DNA from: Diphasiastrum complanatum
Lineage: Eukaryota; Streptophyta; Lycopodiopsida; Lycopodiales; Lycopodiaceae
Length of the DNA stretch: 64,000 nt
Direction of reading: 5' to 3'
Assembly (NCBI GenBank): GCA_029204225.1
Contig: CM055112.1
Span: 22,882,578 to 22,946,577, forward strand
Positions 47,946 to 60,440 of this stretch are shown here, piece by piece; within the stretch, counting starts at the first letter, position 1; every line of letters begins with the position of its first letter. Under the pieces are notes generated by a model. It did not search any database. It was given only the letters and a program-made list of their open reading frames with translations, and was not told where the DNA came from. The position numbers and the translations under genes are program-made.

Positions 47946-47972
47946 GAGAACATGTGCTTCACACATGTTCTC
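47946..47972. repeat. Perfect 11-bp inverted repeat
   Basis: GAGAACATGTG, loop CTTCA, CACATGTTCTC. It is not followed by a T run and no gene is adjacent, so no terminator role is proposed. Confidence 0.9.
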
Positions 47973-49238
47973 AAATTGTTACAAAATAGTTGATAAAAGG
48001 CATATTTAGTTTACTTGATTGATGGTTGGCATTCTAGAAGCTTGAATTTTTTAATAAAAAGTTTATGATTTTGGCATATGTGAACTGTGTGTGCATAGTT
48101 TGCCCCCTACTTTTATCATCTACCAGTCACCAATCACTTCAAAAAGTATAGGCAATTTCCACATGTATGATTATCATGAAAGACTTGAATGGTATTTCTT
48201 ATGGATTAGTTAAAAGACCCTTTGTGCAGACAAGTTCAATCATTACATTGTCGTGGTTCAAACATTACATTGTCATCTCTCTAAGAACCCATAATTAATT
48301 TAATTGCTATGCAACAATCATCTCATCATTGAAATTTTGATTAAACTTTTCAAACCTACCTAACATGCATCATGTTTTATTGTCAAATTTGGATTACATT
48401 TATTAAAATTATGGGCGTTTTTTGTGTTTTCTTAAGAGTAGTTTGTGGATTGCATAAAACTAAAATCTACTTTTAATAAAAGCATGGCTTTGTGAATTTG
48501 CCTCACTCCCTTGTTTTACCTTTAAGACTAAGGAATGGATGACAGACGTTGACAATCATCTATCCAATCACAACATATCTCTAGCAAGGATAAGCTCTGA
48601 TTTTCCTCCACTTTCAAGATTGATAATTCAAACACTTCTCTGATTGATCTAACCCAATTCCAGAACGTAGAGCAACAGCAGTTAAGAAGTGCTATGCGTC
48701 TTCCTGAGGCAGATTGGAATTAGTGTACTTAGACTACAACTTTCACTAGATGACCAGAGTTGCTGTAATTGGTCCAAATCAACATGCCACGTAGATAGGT
48801 AGTGATGAGTGCTTATGTATTACCAGAAAAACGCTCAAAAAAAAGGCCAGAGAGTCAAGATTGCAACTGTGAAGGACCCATCAATGAAGGAATAGGGAGC
48901 AAAGATATGTCTCTTAAATCTGTACAAATGAGAATAGCCAGCTGATCGCACAAACAAGAATGAGAAATCACATGCTTTCATTAGGGGTACCTAACATATC
49001 TCTGCCCATCTAGTAGACCCGTTGACCTTTAGGGTCGACGCCGCACCGCACTTGCAATTTTCACCAAAAATCTAGATACAATGCACTATGAAATACATAG
49101 CTGCTGAAATTGCTAAGGAATAAGGAAACACCCTTCCAGCTTGTTTCGCCTACTGCTCTCTCACTTTCACACTATCCTAAGATCCTCTACAAAATTACAG
49201 AAAGAATCAGAAAGAATCGAAGAAACATGAGGCAACGG

Positions 49239-52200
49239 TTATTCCTCTATTGAATATTCATCTAAGGATACCCGAGTTTTGATTGGCTTCAATTTCAAGC
49301 CTAAACTTTCTGGAGACAGAAGTTCAGGAGGGACACAAGGGGGGCTTAGCGGACTCGTAGGAGTGGAGCTTTGGCTACACAATTGTACAGGCCTGTAGAA
49401 CTCATAGCCCATTAGAAAATACTCGATGGGAACTAGCATTGAATGAGGCTGTTCTTCAGTGACTAATGAACCACAGGCTTGTACCTGCATTAAAAAGCAT
49501 GCCCAAAAATTAGTGAAGGGAGTAACTTCAACAAAGCTCACTCTCATGCCTGAAGGATTGATGATAAAAATCATACACGAAGGAACTCTAATAGATGGCC
49601 TAATAACTAATTGCAAAGTCATTTTGTGCTCTACTAGAACAAAACTACGAGAGAGCAGAAAGGTTTACCTCTACAAGCGCATTGAAGCGCCTATCCATTA
49701 CGGAGTTTATGTGGATAGCTTCATCATAAAAAGGTGACTGCTCTCCAACAAAGATCAATGTGCGACATCTCAGATTCTTTAATTCTGCTGTAAGATCCTT
49801 ACGCCTGAAGAGTACACCCACAGGTATAAAACAATGGCAATGATATAATTTGAATCGACAGCGATTCCTTGACAAGAATAAAATCATGACAGAAAAGTGC
49901 AATAGTGCAGCAAAGTACGATTGCAATACACGTAATGTATCTCTCAAGAACAGGTATATTCAACAGGCATAGGCATATGCCTATAAAATGTGGCTCGAGT
50001 ATTGTAGACTGGTGCATGAAAATCTGTTCAAGAGCTAAAAAGACACTCTTAAATTTTAAGCAGCTTTTTTTGCTAGCAAAACACATGGATCAGGGTAAGA
50101 GAAAGAGCAACATCAATTTAGGCCAATTCCAGATTAAATTCTTAGATGATGCTTTAAAGCAATCTAATGCTAGAAAACGCATATGGTTATTTACCATCAA
50201 TGAGTGTTGTATTGTAATGTGCATTCAAACTGATTAGAAGGGAAATAGAATGAGAAGATCATTGTGTATGATTGATAAGAGTTCTATCATACACCTCCTA
50301 AGGTATGGTGTTTTGACCAAAATCATACAAAACCAACCATAATATTGGATTTCTATACTCGACTCCAAAGTATTATAATCTCCTAGAAAAGTTCCTAATG
50401 CAGGTTTTAAGGGTCATAGATTTTCTTGTTTGGAGGCCTGGTATTATCCAAGGTGGAATATCAATGTGGAAATCAAAAACTACTTAAACTACATGAGCTT
50501 ATGGCTTCCCAAATGAACATCTTTAGTTAATATAAACCTAACAAGCCTTGGATAATGTGGTAGAAATGAGAAAACTTTTGACCATATTTTGCTTCAAAAG
50601 GAATTACAAAAAGACCTACTTCGCTAGAGTTGGCATAATTCGAATATAAAAGACAGCGTGAATTTCCAAGACCAAAGTGGATCAGTCAGGACCAGTAACA
50701 TGTGATTATCCACTTCAACTTGGGGATGTGAATGATTTGGCCATATGATAATGGTCTATCATAAAATATCACATGATTTTTCTTGCCACCTCCACAATGA
50801 TCTGCATAGTGTACTACCTCAAGGATTTCCCATTGCCTCCTCCACCTACAAAGATGCTGCCAAGTTCTCTCCTACGACCTCTAATGCACGAACTTACATC
50901 GTTCTCTGAGGAGCCATTCCATTTTCCTAAGCATCAATACTAGGCCAACCCCTTTAAGCCAATGCCACACTTTTTGAAGTGGCATTAGACAATGTATGCA
51001 ATGCACATGCATCGTATCCTTCCCTGCTGAAACATATAAAAAAAGGCACACCATGTTGCACTCTATCACAGAATACCCTGCACAACGATGTGCTTCATCA
51101 AATTCATCACTTATAAATAAGATACAAAGCTGTGGATATCACTAAAATGAAACCTTACTCCAGCAACAATTGCAATGACTTGTTTTCTATCAACCTCATC
51201 TACACGTTTTCTCTTCATCTCAAAAATTGATATCGTGTTGATTGAAGTATGGAATCGTGCATCCACAATGGTGAAAGCCCTTCTTTTTTTACATTAATAT
51301 TTGCACAGATGTCCAAAATTGCCCACAGGCCCAAGGTTTCATGGGTACTTTCTGAAGATAGCTTTTGTTTGCAAACGGGCCTCCAAAATGAACCCAATAG
51401 ATTAATTTGAAATTTTTCATCTATTTAGCTTTTATAAAGACAAGCCGTTACTAAAAATCAGGAAAGTTTCAAGCTCAAGATGTTGCATTGACATTACCAA
51501 CACTACGGGGGGTAAAGCAATTTGAGTTTTTTGACATATTGGCAAGTTACACTACATATGGGTATAGTTTCCTCGCTAAAAGATATAATTCTCTTATAGT
51601 AATTGAAATTCTACTTGGCAAATCTTAGCATCGTTATCCGGAACAGGTGTGATTAAGTTTCACAAGTTGATTATCTTCCTGAACCCTAAGCATGCTGTCA
51701 TGTATTTTATTGTTTTGTTTCGCTAGAATGAATGCTTATTATGTTCCAACTTCCATCCCACCGAGTCAAAAACAAATTACATCGTTCATCGTTTGATCAC
51801 ATAGACAGTGAAATCCCTTCCAATTGACCAGACACATCAGCCCCAAGCACATCATATAATATTCTCATACTTCATGCATTTAATTATCAAATCACTACTC
51901 ACTTGGGACTTAAGACAACATATATCAATCTAAGAGAAGAAAGAAACCGTTCTCAAACAATTACACAGACTGAGTCATTGATTACATCCAACTCATGCAG
52001 TCACAAAATGAGCCCAGATTTAATAAGTTTATATTAGAAAGGAATAGGTGAATGTGAGAGCATACTCATGAATAGCTTCCAAAAACCGCATCACATTTGT
52101 GCTTTGCCTATGGTCCAAAACCTGGATAATAAAAACTAAAAGATTTAGCTGAAATCCTTTGTACTGATTAAAGCAAAAAACTCAAATCTTCTAAAATCAA

Positions 52201-55162
52201 TCAGTTCTTTAGGTAAAGCTTTTTGACTGTTTGAACTTTGAACTGCTATGAATTGCTAACAAGTTTATCAAAACACAAACATTACCCTGCTGAATGAAGG
52301 TTCAGTCACTCCAGATGCAAGTGTTTCCTGCAGTCAAAATGATATAAATCAACAAAACAATATGCAAGGCATTCTTTTCTGAAACAGTTACACCTTGCTT
52401 AGAGAATGAATTTTCCTTGAAACATTCGCATACAACCTAAGAAGTACAGAGGTATTGAATGACGCATACCTGACTAAAATACCGTTGTAACAATGTTTCC
52501 TTCACAAAATTGCAGATACCCCAGAAATACAGTAGATTTACCAGTGCCTGTCCAAAAGTAACATTGCACTACAACGTTATATTACTCATTTCAATATTGT
52601 AAAAACTGAAAATTGATACTGTAAAGTAAACAACAGCTATGAAACAGAAAATGACCTTATTATACAGCCACTCTGTCCAACTTGGAGTTCGACACAGTGG
52701 AGAAACCAAAATAAGCCCCTGCACCCTTTCTTTGTTCTTCAACTGCAATAAAAAATTTGCTACATGAGGCAGACTTTATATGTTGTAAGAAAATAGTAAA
52801 ACTTAGGACAATGTGAAATTGGAACAAAACTGCTTCACAGTAAGTACTTTGATTTCATCAAAGCACAGTTACAAATAGTAATAATTCCAGATCCTATGTG
52901 AAATTGCCAGGAACAAAACAGTTTTCCACGATACATTCACGCCTAACTAGAGTACCCAAATCATTGAGGCTGACTGACTATGGAAAAATAAAACATACCG
53001 CGAACAGAGTCAAAATATATGCTCCTGCTGTGACACCTAGGCATATCACTTCATGCAACCTGCAGCAAGTATATACATAAAAACTGGCTTAACCATTAGT
53101 GAACAGAAACAAACAAAAGCCTAAGTATAGAGTTAGCTCACAAAAGTTTGTTTCTCCATGACTTGTTAATACAAGTACATTCAACCACCTGTAGAGCTAC
53201 AAGCCGACCTTGGGAAAATAAACCAGAACTTTATTGAAACTTGAAATAGATTGAAAGCCAAAGAAAAAGTAACTCATAAATACGCTCTATGCAATGTATT
53301 TTAAGGTATGCCACTCGGTAGCCCATAGTAAGTTATGAAGTTACATTCTCAGAGGCCTGATAGACAGGGTTTATGGACCTGAAAAAGTCGCAGACATCTT
53401 CAACTTGCTCTGCTAGTTCTTCAGCTGAGAGTGTGGGTTTTTCAGTCGATATTGGTGCTGCTCCAATCTATCACCAAAAAAATAATAGTCTAATGGAATT
53501 CAGACATTATTCCAATACAAAAGTTCCAGTGAATATAATAAAATATCAGGTAGAATTGAAAAGAAAACCTCATGGCCTGGGGCATCTATGTGATAGATGC
53601 AGAAGTTGTGAAACAGTAATGATGATGCCTGAGGACATGAGAAGAGGCCCTGAAAACAAGAAGCACCTGCAAACTCCGAAAACAACAATACACATATCAA
53701 ATTGATTTCTCCTATCAGTAAAGGAATGAATAATGTTACAAAGACAAGCAGCATGTACAATTCATGACTCAGCATAAGCATATGGTAAATTCTATCTATT
53801 TAATGTCTGGACCTTTGGCTCAATAGTTATGGATTAAATTCCAGATGCCCAAAACCCAGATCTGCAGACAAATTAAACTGAAAAAGCTTCGCTAAACTTA
53901 CAATCTAGAGCCAAGTCGGGGTAGGCGATAAGAGCCGGCTTCTCTTGATCCCCACAAACGGTGACATACAGTGGACCATGGGAGGTCTGAATCATCTGTC
54001 CCTGATTGCACAAGCATAAATGATATTAAATAAGCGTGATGATACACTAAGGCTAGTAATTCACAATTCGATAATTTTTTTCCCAAAAACGAAAAATGAT
54101 CCAACTGCAGCCTATAATTCCTTTGATCTGAATAACTGGGAAGAATTCAATAAGACTAATTCAAACGATTAGAAAATATAACTGGATTAGATCTCGAAAG
54201 CTGTTCAAGTTCACTCTGATCCAGTTTCAGTAGACATCAAATAGCTTTGATTCCCTTTCCCTCTCCATCTACCTCTCCCTCGTGGAAATTAACCAAGCAT
54301 TTCATTTCATTTCTCTCAAAAACAGTCACATACATGATTATACTACCTCATACTAACAAGTACCATATCTCTCTCTCTTTCTCTTCAGACAGAAAGCTGC
54401 AAGAGCGTAAACCAAGTTTGCACTCTAGACAGATTGATATCTATTTATTAACATCTATCAAGGATGTGCCCTCACTTAGCGTATCCAGAATCAGAGCCTC
54501 CTTTACTTTTAACTTAATGTAAGGATAGAAGCGCACAAAAAACACCAAGATAATTTTGTGCTAAACGAATACAAGATGCATGCTAGAAAACTTAAATTGG
54601 GGAAACTCAACCACAATTGGCACTAGCTCAGCTGAAGGCTTGGTTAGCACAACAATTTGGCTCTATGCGTAGATATCGAATTTAGCGCAGATAATAATTA
54701 GTTATAACCCGATGACACTTAAAACCCTGTACTCAGGTCTCCCACAATTTCGGACATGACAAGATCCACGATATCTAATGTGATACCATAATATCATTCG
54801 ATTCGTAGCAGACTTTTCTCTCTAACGAGCTATCGTATTGCATCTGGAAATACTATCCCGAATAGAATTTGAAGTCTTCACAAGTCAGCCACATCATCCA
54901 AAATTATTCGAAACTTCTGTGTTATAAGTGGAGACAAGCAGGAAAAAATCAGCCCACAAATTATTCTGATATTTTTTGAGAACATATTCAAAATAATAGT
55001 GCCACAAAATCGTGAGCAGCGAATAACAACATGACAAATTAGACTCAATGTAAAATGCCATGGACAAAGTAGATATGAACGAGGCTATCATCTGCATAAT
55101 ACCTGCCCTCCCCACGGCATTGTATCCATATCCAACGAAACGGAGTCGCTGCAATCAGACAT
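49239..55162 (-). CDS. NDL: NDL (N-MYC downregulated-like) protein, complete gene
   Basis: NDL proteins are Ndr-family alpha/beta-hydrolase-fold proteins that lack a working hydrolase triad. In Arabidopsis they bind the G-protein beta-gamma dimer and tune auxin transport. Eleven exons join in frame: 55103-55162, 53902-54001, 53569-53666, 53379-53467, 52999-53059, 52656-52742, 52470-52547, 52286-52327, 52066-52121, 49669-49804 and 49239-49484. The total is 1053 nt, 350 residues plus stop, the usual family length. Signatures in order are [88 protein letters not shown] and [18 protein letters not shown]. Borders are GT-AG throughout. The ATG at 55162 starts [11 protein letters not shown], matching the short acidic N-terminus of the family. 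No stop or frameshift is seen, so the gene looks functional. Which paralogue it is cannot be told. Confidence 0.96.
49805..52065. other. NDL intron 9
   Basis: This is the longest NDL intron (2261 bp), between the exon encoding [17 protein letters not shown] and the one encoding [11 protein letters not shown]. No mobile-element domain or nested gene is visible in it. Confidence 0.7.
54002..55102. other. NDL intron 1
   Basis: A 1101-bp first intron directly follows the short first coding exon. No coding content is seen. Long first introns in plants can carry expression-enhancing elements, but none is identified here. Confidence 0.7.
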
Positions 55163-55484
55163 CGTGTCAGAACACCTTGTATCAGAACGAGAGGCAGAAT
55201 GACCGGTATTTCGATCAGGTACGATTTGGATATTCACAAAAGCGTCGATAAAAAATAATCATGATATCGACGAAAGTCATATGTTCTGTATTTTCCGCTG
55301 GTGCACAACATGGTGTTAGCAACAATAGAGGTCAACCGGGAAGGAAATGCTTCCAAGTAGCTTTGAGCAGAGGCAGAAATTGAAAGCTCTGAAGGCCGCA
55401 AGCCTTGTGGTGGTAGTAGTTGAGGGAAATTATTCATTGAGCAAGATGTGGCCTCCAAGAAAAGCTCGGCCCATCAGTCAACTA

Positions 55485-55572
55485 CAGCCAGAAACTACAG
55501 CTTGTAATAGGTTGAAGATTGAAAGCTGCAGCCAGATACTACAGCTTGTAATAGGTTGAAGATTGAAAGCTG
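55485..55572. repeat. 44-bp tandem duplication upstream of NDL
   Basis: Two units (55485-55528 and 55529-55572) start CAGCCAGA-ACTACAGC and are nearly identical. They lie 320-410 bp upstream of the NDL ATG, in the promoter or 5' leader. Confidence 0.92.
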
Positions 55573-56064
55573 CAAAAAGAGACTGATTCAAGTACCGAGC
55601 AACAAGTGGTGATCGCACTGAGGCAGAGAGCCTCAAAGCTTGAGTTGCAAGATCATTGAACAAATCTTTTCCGTAAGGAAGAAAAGGTGGCAATATATGG
55701 CACAACGCAGAGCGGCCCACCGTGACTGGCTGGCACCCGCACGCTATGCTCCTCCGGTCCTACGCTCCAGCGAAGCTACACGCGACAAGACAGAAGCCGA
55801 GAGCAGGCGGCCCCAGGGGAGGGGGGCATGAGACGTGGCTTCGGAAAGCACATTGCCATGGCGTGTAGTTTTGTATGCTCGTCAATGAAAATATGGTGGA
55901 TCGTGAAAATGATGAACGTATGTATCGTGAAAATAATGGATCGTGATGAACAGGAGCAGCAGAGACGACGACGAAGGGCAATGATCGTGAAAAAGCGAGC
56001 TATCGAAAGTAGACGAGCACAGCGACGTCAAGTCCCTTTCCATAAGCAAACGAGAGAGACAGAG

Positions 56065-56068
<4 letters not shown>

Positions 56069-56121
<53 letters not shown>
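56069..56121 (+). repeat. (GA)n microsatellite
   Basis: A GA tract about 0.9 kb upstream of the NDL ATG. It reads as CT on the gene's strand. Confidence 0.97.
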
Positions 56122-56125
<4 letters not shown>

Positions 56126-56644
56126 CGACAGTTAGCGCCTTAGTGGCAATTGCCAGTTAGATTTTTGACACGTGGCATAATGCCACTTGGAGCCTTTTCA
56201 ATGGCTACCTAAACACGTGGCATGATCTGAACGTCAGTAACTGCATCCAACGGTGGTGGCCTTTGTACTGTATCTAGTATTTGCAATGTGGTAAGTGGCC
56301 TTTGTATTGTACTGAGTATTTGCAATGTGCTAGCAAAGTACGTGCTGTAGCTACCCTTGCCGCTCTTAGCATGTGACAATATTTACATGGTGGCCGACTT
56401 TGTATTATACCGTGCCATTAAGTACCAAGTATCGGGCATTCGTCACCAGGCTATCCACTTTAACAACCCTTGCCACTCGAAGCATGTGGCAAAATTTTAA
56501 TGTCATTAAGAGGAGTTCGATGGTGGAGAACTTTGTATTATATTGTGCCGTAAAATTAGTTTTTAAATTTTTACAAAGGAAATGGTGATGCCTCACAGAA
56601 CGTAATTTGTGGGGCAAATTTTTTTTTGACAAATTTTTTTTACA

Positions 56645-56875
56645 AGCACCTTCCAGACACCGGAAGGTGCATGTAAAAAAATTTACGCTTTTTACATGCA
56701 CCTTCCGCCCGAAAGGTGTGTAAAAAAAATTTTATGTCAAAAAAAAAAGTAAAAACGAAATTCACGGAAGGGAAGGGCCGGCTCCTCGGCCCTTCCGCCC
56801 GCGGAAGACCGTGCGCCCTCGGGCGCACAGTCTTCCGAGGCAGAAGGGCCTCGGAGCAGGACCTTCCCCCCCCAT
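56645..56875. repeat. Cluster of GC-rich inverted repeats (hairpin family, copy 3)
   Basis: Four stems lie in 230 bp. GCACCTTCC/GGAAGGTGC (about 56646-56670) comes first. TTTACATGCACCTT then pairs imperfectly with AAAGGTGTGTAAA (56690-56733). GGAAGGGCCG (56771-56780) pairs perfectly with CGGCCCTTCC (56787-56796), with loop GCTCCT. 56802-56818 pairs with 56821-56837, 17-bp arms with one mismatch and a 2-base loop. The third stem resembles the hairpins at 30019 and 45993. Confidence 0.85.
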
Positions 56876-57112
56876 TAAGTACCAAATGTACATCTTAATA
56901 TGGGCTACCCAATGTAGCTACTCTCATTAGTTGAAGCAAGTGGCAAGCATCCAACTTTGTATTATAATGTGCAATATAGTATTAGGCAGAGGTGGGCTAT
57001 CCTCTCTAGCTACCCCATCCATGGGAGCATTAAGGTTAGCCCTCGATCATGGATGGTGTATGCTAGACTTAGCGGCATTGAGACAAAGGGAATTAAGCTA
57101 CTCTTGACCAAC

Positions 57113-57170
57113 AACATGTTGCCATGTTATGCTTTGTTTGGTCAACATGTTGCCATGTTATGCTTTGTTC
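57113..57170. repeat. 31-bp tandem duplication
   Basis: AACATGTTGCCATGTTATGC and its flank are repeated at 57113-57143 and 57144-57170. Confidence 0.9.
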
Positions 57171-58399
57171 TCTTCCCAACTACCATGGTATCAATGCAAT
57201 GGGGCTTGACAGGATAAATTTTTGGCTAGACCACTTGGAAATTTGCCACGTGGCAAAATTGTCACTTGCACTCTTTTTAAGTTGTCTTTTACAATAACAT
57301 GGACAACTCTCAAAGCCGACATCAAAATCCAACGGTGGCAAACTTCGGACTATCTCGTGCTATTAAGGTATGGGTGCCATGGGGGCTTGACAACCTAAAT
57401 TTCACATCACATCACATCACTTGGATCTCTGACACGTGGCAAAATGCCATGTGGATACTTTTGAGTGGTAAAATGTGGCAGAGTATGAACGTTTGTGAAA
57501 GATCCAACGGTGGCGAGCTATACACCAAGTAGTGTCATTGAGATAAAGATCTCGAGAAAAAGTAGCCAAAAAAGCTTTTATCTAAAGCACCCATAACTGG
57601 CCCCCAAGTTCCTAAAAGACAAAAAAAAAAATAAGATAGAAAATATGAAAAAGGTCGGTTCTGTCCTAATAAAATATTTTCCACCGATTTACCTCCAACG
57701 GTAAATCTTTACCTCAAAATCCTAAATTTTAAAATTAAAATTATATTATTATAATAAAAGGCTTATATTCTGAGCACCAATTTGCATATTTAAAATTTAA
57801 TATAAGGCGACGTAAAAAAATCGAATTATAACAATAATAAAAAAAAACTAATGACGTGGCAAGGGGATCACGTTTGTGAAATACAAACGAGGAATACTGC
57901 TGAAAGAAAAAGAAAGCTATCTCACGGCGCTTAATCCCGATATAATTCAGGCCTACCACTGGATGCTTGTCACGTGTCGAGATATCATAGCTTGATTTCC
58001 TACTTTACAAGTGGCGAAAATCCGACGGTGGAGATCTTAAAACTCCGTGTACGAACAAGAGACAGGTCACAGGGGTCGCTTTCAAACTATAGCCATTCGA
58101 GATAGAAAAAAAAAAATCGATCGGCTTTTACCCCGACCGTCGACGTCATCGAAGTGGTAAAAACCTTCGGTAATACCATTATTCGATATCGGGCTTCGAC
58201 ATTTACCTCGGTAAAACTCGAAACTAACCGATGAGCAAATTGGTCGATAGGGTCTAGACCCTAAACTGTTCTGGCCCCGTACACCTAGCCCGTACCACGT
58301 ATTGTACCTGTCCCAGTCGTACGACACGTCCAGCTCATTCCCCGTTGTCTGAAGTTCTCAACGTTGGCAAGGCCCCACGTGGCAACCGTGTAGTGGCTT

Positions 58400-60440
58400 T
58401 TGCGGGGCCCACTACTACGTGGCAGCCTGCCATCGAGCTTATCCTTGAAGCTACAGCTGGCTGACCACTTCTAGCCACGGGCTATGGGATGAGTCACTGC
58501 TCACGTTAAATGAATTATTTCATAAGGTCATCGGACATCCCTCCGACAAAACCTTCCAAGAGATGACCCATGCTCCGACCCCCCTCCTGCATTATGGGAA
58601 TGTTTGGAGATTGGAGCTTTTAACCTCCGCGACGAGTCGGGTAAGCTATCGTGACGATTCTCTCAAAGTTAACGTGTCTCTTTTAAGCGAGTTCGTGTTG
58701 ACTTATGCGATATTTTTGTTTATTCCTCCAAATTGCAATATTTTGTTTTCATGTTTCCATATGCAAAGTAAAGATCTTTGCCATCTTCAGGATCGATCAC
58801 CTTGCTTTCTTTATTTGTAGTCCACACTTGTTCCCTATTAAACTCCTTCAAACACATAAACACCTCCTAAAGTCTACTTTTGCGTTGATCCAAGAATCTG
58901 GAGCATTGTGTAGCACAATACCTTGCATTGAGCCCACCAATTATTCTTATAACAACTTGGACAAGGTCACCGCTTTTGTGCTCTGTAAGAATCTTGGGCA
59001 TGCATAACATTATGCTCAGGATGACCCTAGCATGGCATTATGGCCATAAAAGCCTCAAGCAAGGAAAAAAAAGTTACCTCATAAACAGGGACTTTACATC
59101 TGTCCAACTAAGGGCTTTATCTTATACTAAATTTTGTCCTCAATTGTTCTATTAAACAAGGTGATATGAAAAAGGAATCTGTCATGCACGAGTTGTTATT
59201 GACTCCACAAAAGCACGAGCTCCAATCTTGACTACTACCTTGTTTCTTGTGTTGGATTAATTTTAAAATGTACTATATATTGAACATAAAGTAATGGTAG
59301 TGCAAAGCAACAATGGGTGTAACAAAGAAAAAATAAATATCGAGACTAACATAAATTATGATAGAAATTTAGACTAATTCATCAATTGTGAGAATTTTTC
59401 ATGTTTTGGGAGTGGAACTTTGCAAATTGAATGTTTTGATATGAGCATTATTTGGGTTATAAGAGCAAAGTTCTGGATGTATTGAGACATACATGTAAAT
59501 ACAATTTTGAAGCTTTCAATACATCATTTGCAAAATATATATATCAACTAGATGATTTCATTTTGGATATTGTAAAGTATCCTAGAGTTCATGAATTTGT
59601 GTAAACCACCCACACTACCACTATTAGTATTGTAATGCGATAAGTAACTTTGTTGAGATCAATGAATATAGGATAAAATTTATTATCCTTGACTCATCTT
59701 GTCAAGGCATATATACAAATTCAATCATAAAGAAATAAGTCTACATTTTTTGACAAGTAAAACTCTTTCAAATTATTGGTAAAAGACTTTGTGTAATATG
59801 CCAAAGAAAGTTGGATATTGAAAGACCTTCTTGGCGCTGAACTCCAATAGAAGATCCTGCACAAATATTGGCAATTCTTGAGCTCCTTGATCATATTGAT
59901 TTTTTGTGTGATACTTCTATGATCTTATCTATGTGTGAATGTGGATTAGATTAGTTTCTTGCTTTCTTATTTATGCATTGTGGATTAGAGTGGATTAGCT
60001 TTCTTGCATTGTGGAATAGTGTAGAATCAACATTCAAGTAAACTAAATAGGTTGAAATTGTGGCATAGATCTTGAAGATTCTCTTACATTTCAGTTCTTG
60101 ATGTTCTTGGGTTGTCCAAAAATCAAGAAATGAGTGTTTCTTAATCATTGAACATTCATAATGTTGTCTTTTAGATTTCTCATTTCTTGTTCTTGAATTG
60201 TAATTGCAAGTAGATTAATTGTAGTTCTAAGATTTGCTTCCAGTCGATTTTACAGCAAGTTGATTAGGTGCACAACCGAGCTACCATGTAACGCGATCTT
60301 TTCAACAATCTCGTACAGATTTTACAAATGTGGAGCAATAATTTTGCATATCTTCTGATGATAGGTTTTCCTTCCTGATAACACCTATGAGTGTGTCGAA
60401 GTTCTTTCACACTTGTGCCTTTTCCATTCGATTACTTCCT
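58400..60440. other. Decayed DNA, no supported gene
   Basis: Short frames (for example 58705-59007 plus) have no recognisable domain. The sequence becomes AT-rich after about 59200. Confidence 0.4.

Larger units (their letters stand above)
46067..49238. other. AT-rich DNA, no supported gene
   Basis: No frame shows a family resemblance. A 36-bp tandem duplication lies at 46615-46685 and a perfect hairpin at 47946-47972. Confidence 0.45.
56161..58383. promoter_or_regulatory. Degenerate array of CACGTGGC and CCAACGG motifs
   Basis: CACGTGGC (the ABRE/G-box form) occurs at 56169, 56214, 57247, 57433 and 58376, with CACGTGTC at 57971. CCAACGG occurs at 56247, 57329, 57504 and 57695, and CCGACGG at 58022. 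In several copies the order is ACACGTGGCA-AATGCCA, then 60-90 bp, then ATCCAACGGTGG and (A)CTTTGTATTATA. This suggests old tandem duplication of a promoter-like module. CCAACGG matches the MSA core bound by three-repeat MYBs. Regulation of NDL by this DNA is inferred from position only. Confidence 0.45.

Noticed and set aside
47946-47972. Hairpin considered as a transcription terminator
   Set aside because: There is no adjacent gene and no T run, and this is a eukaryotic nuclear sequence where such terminators do not apply to pol II genes.
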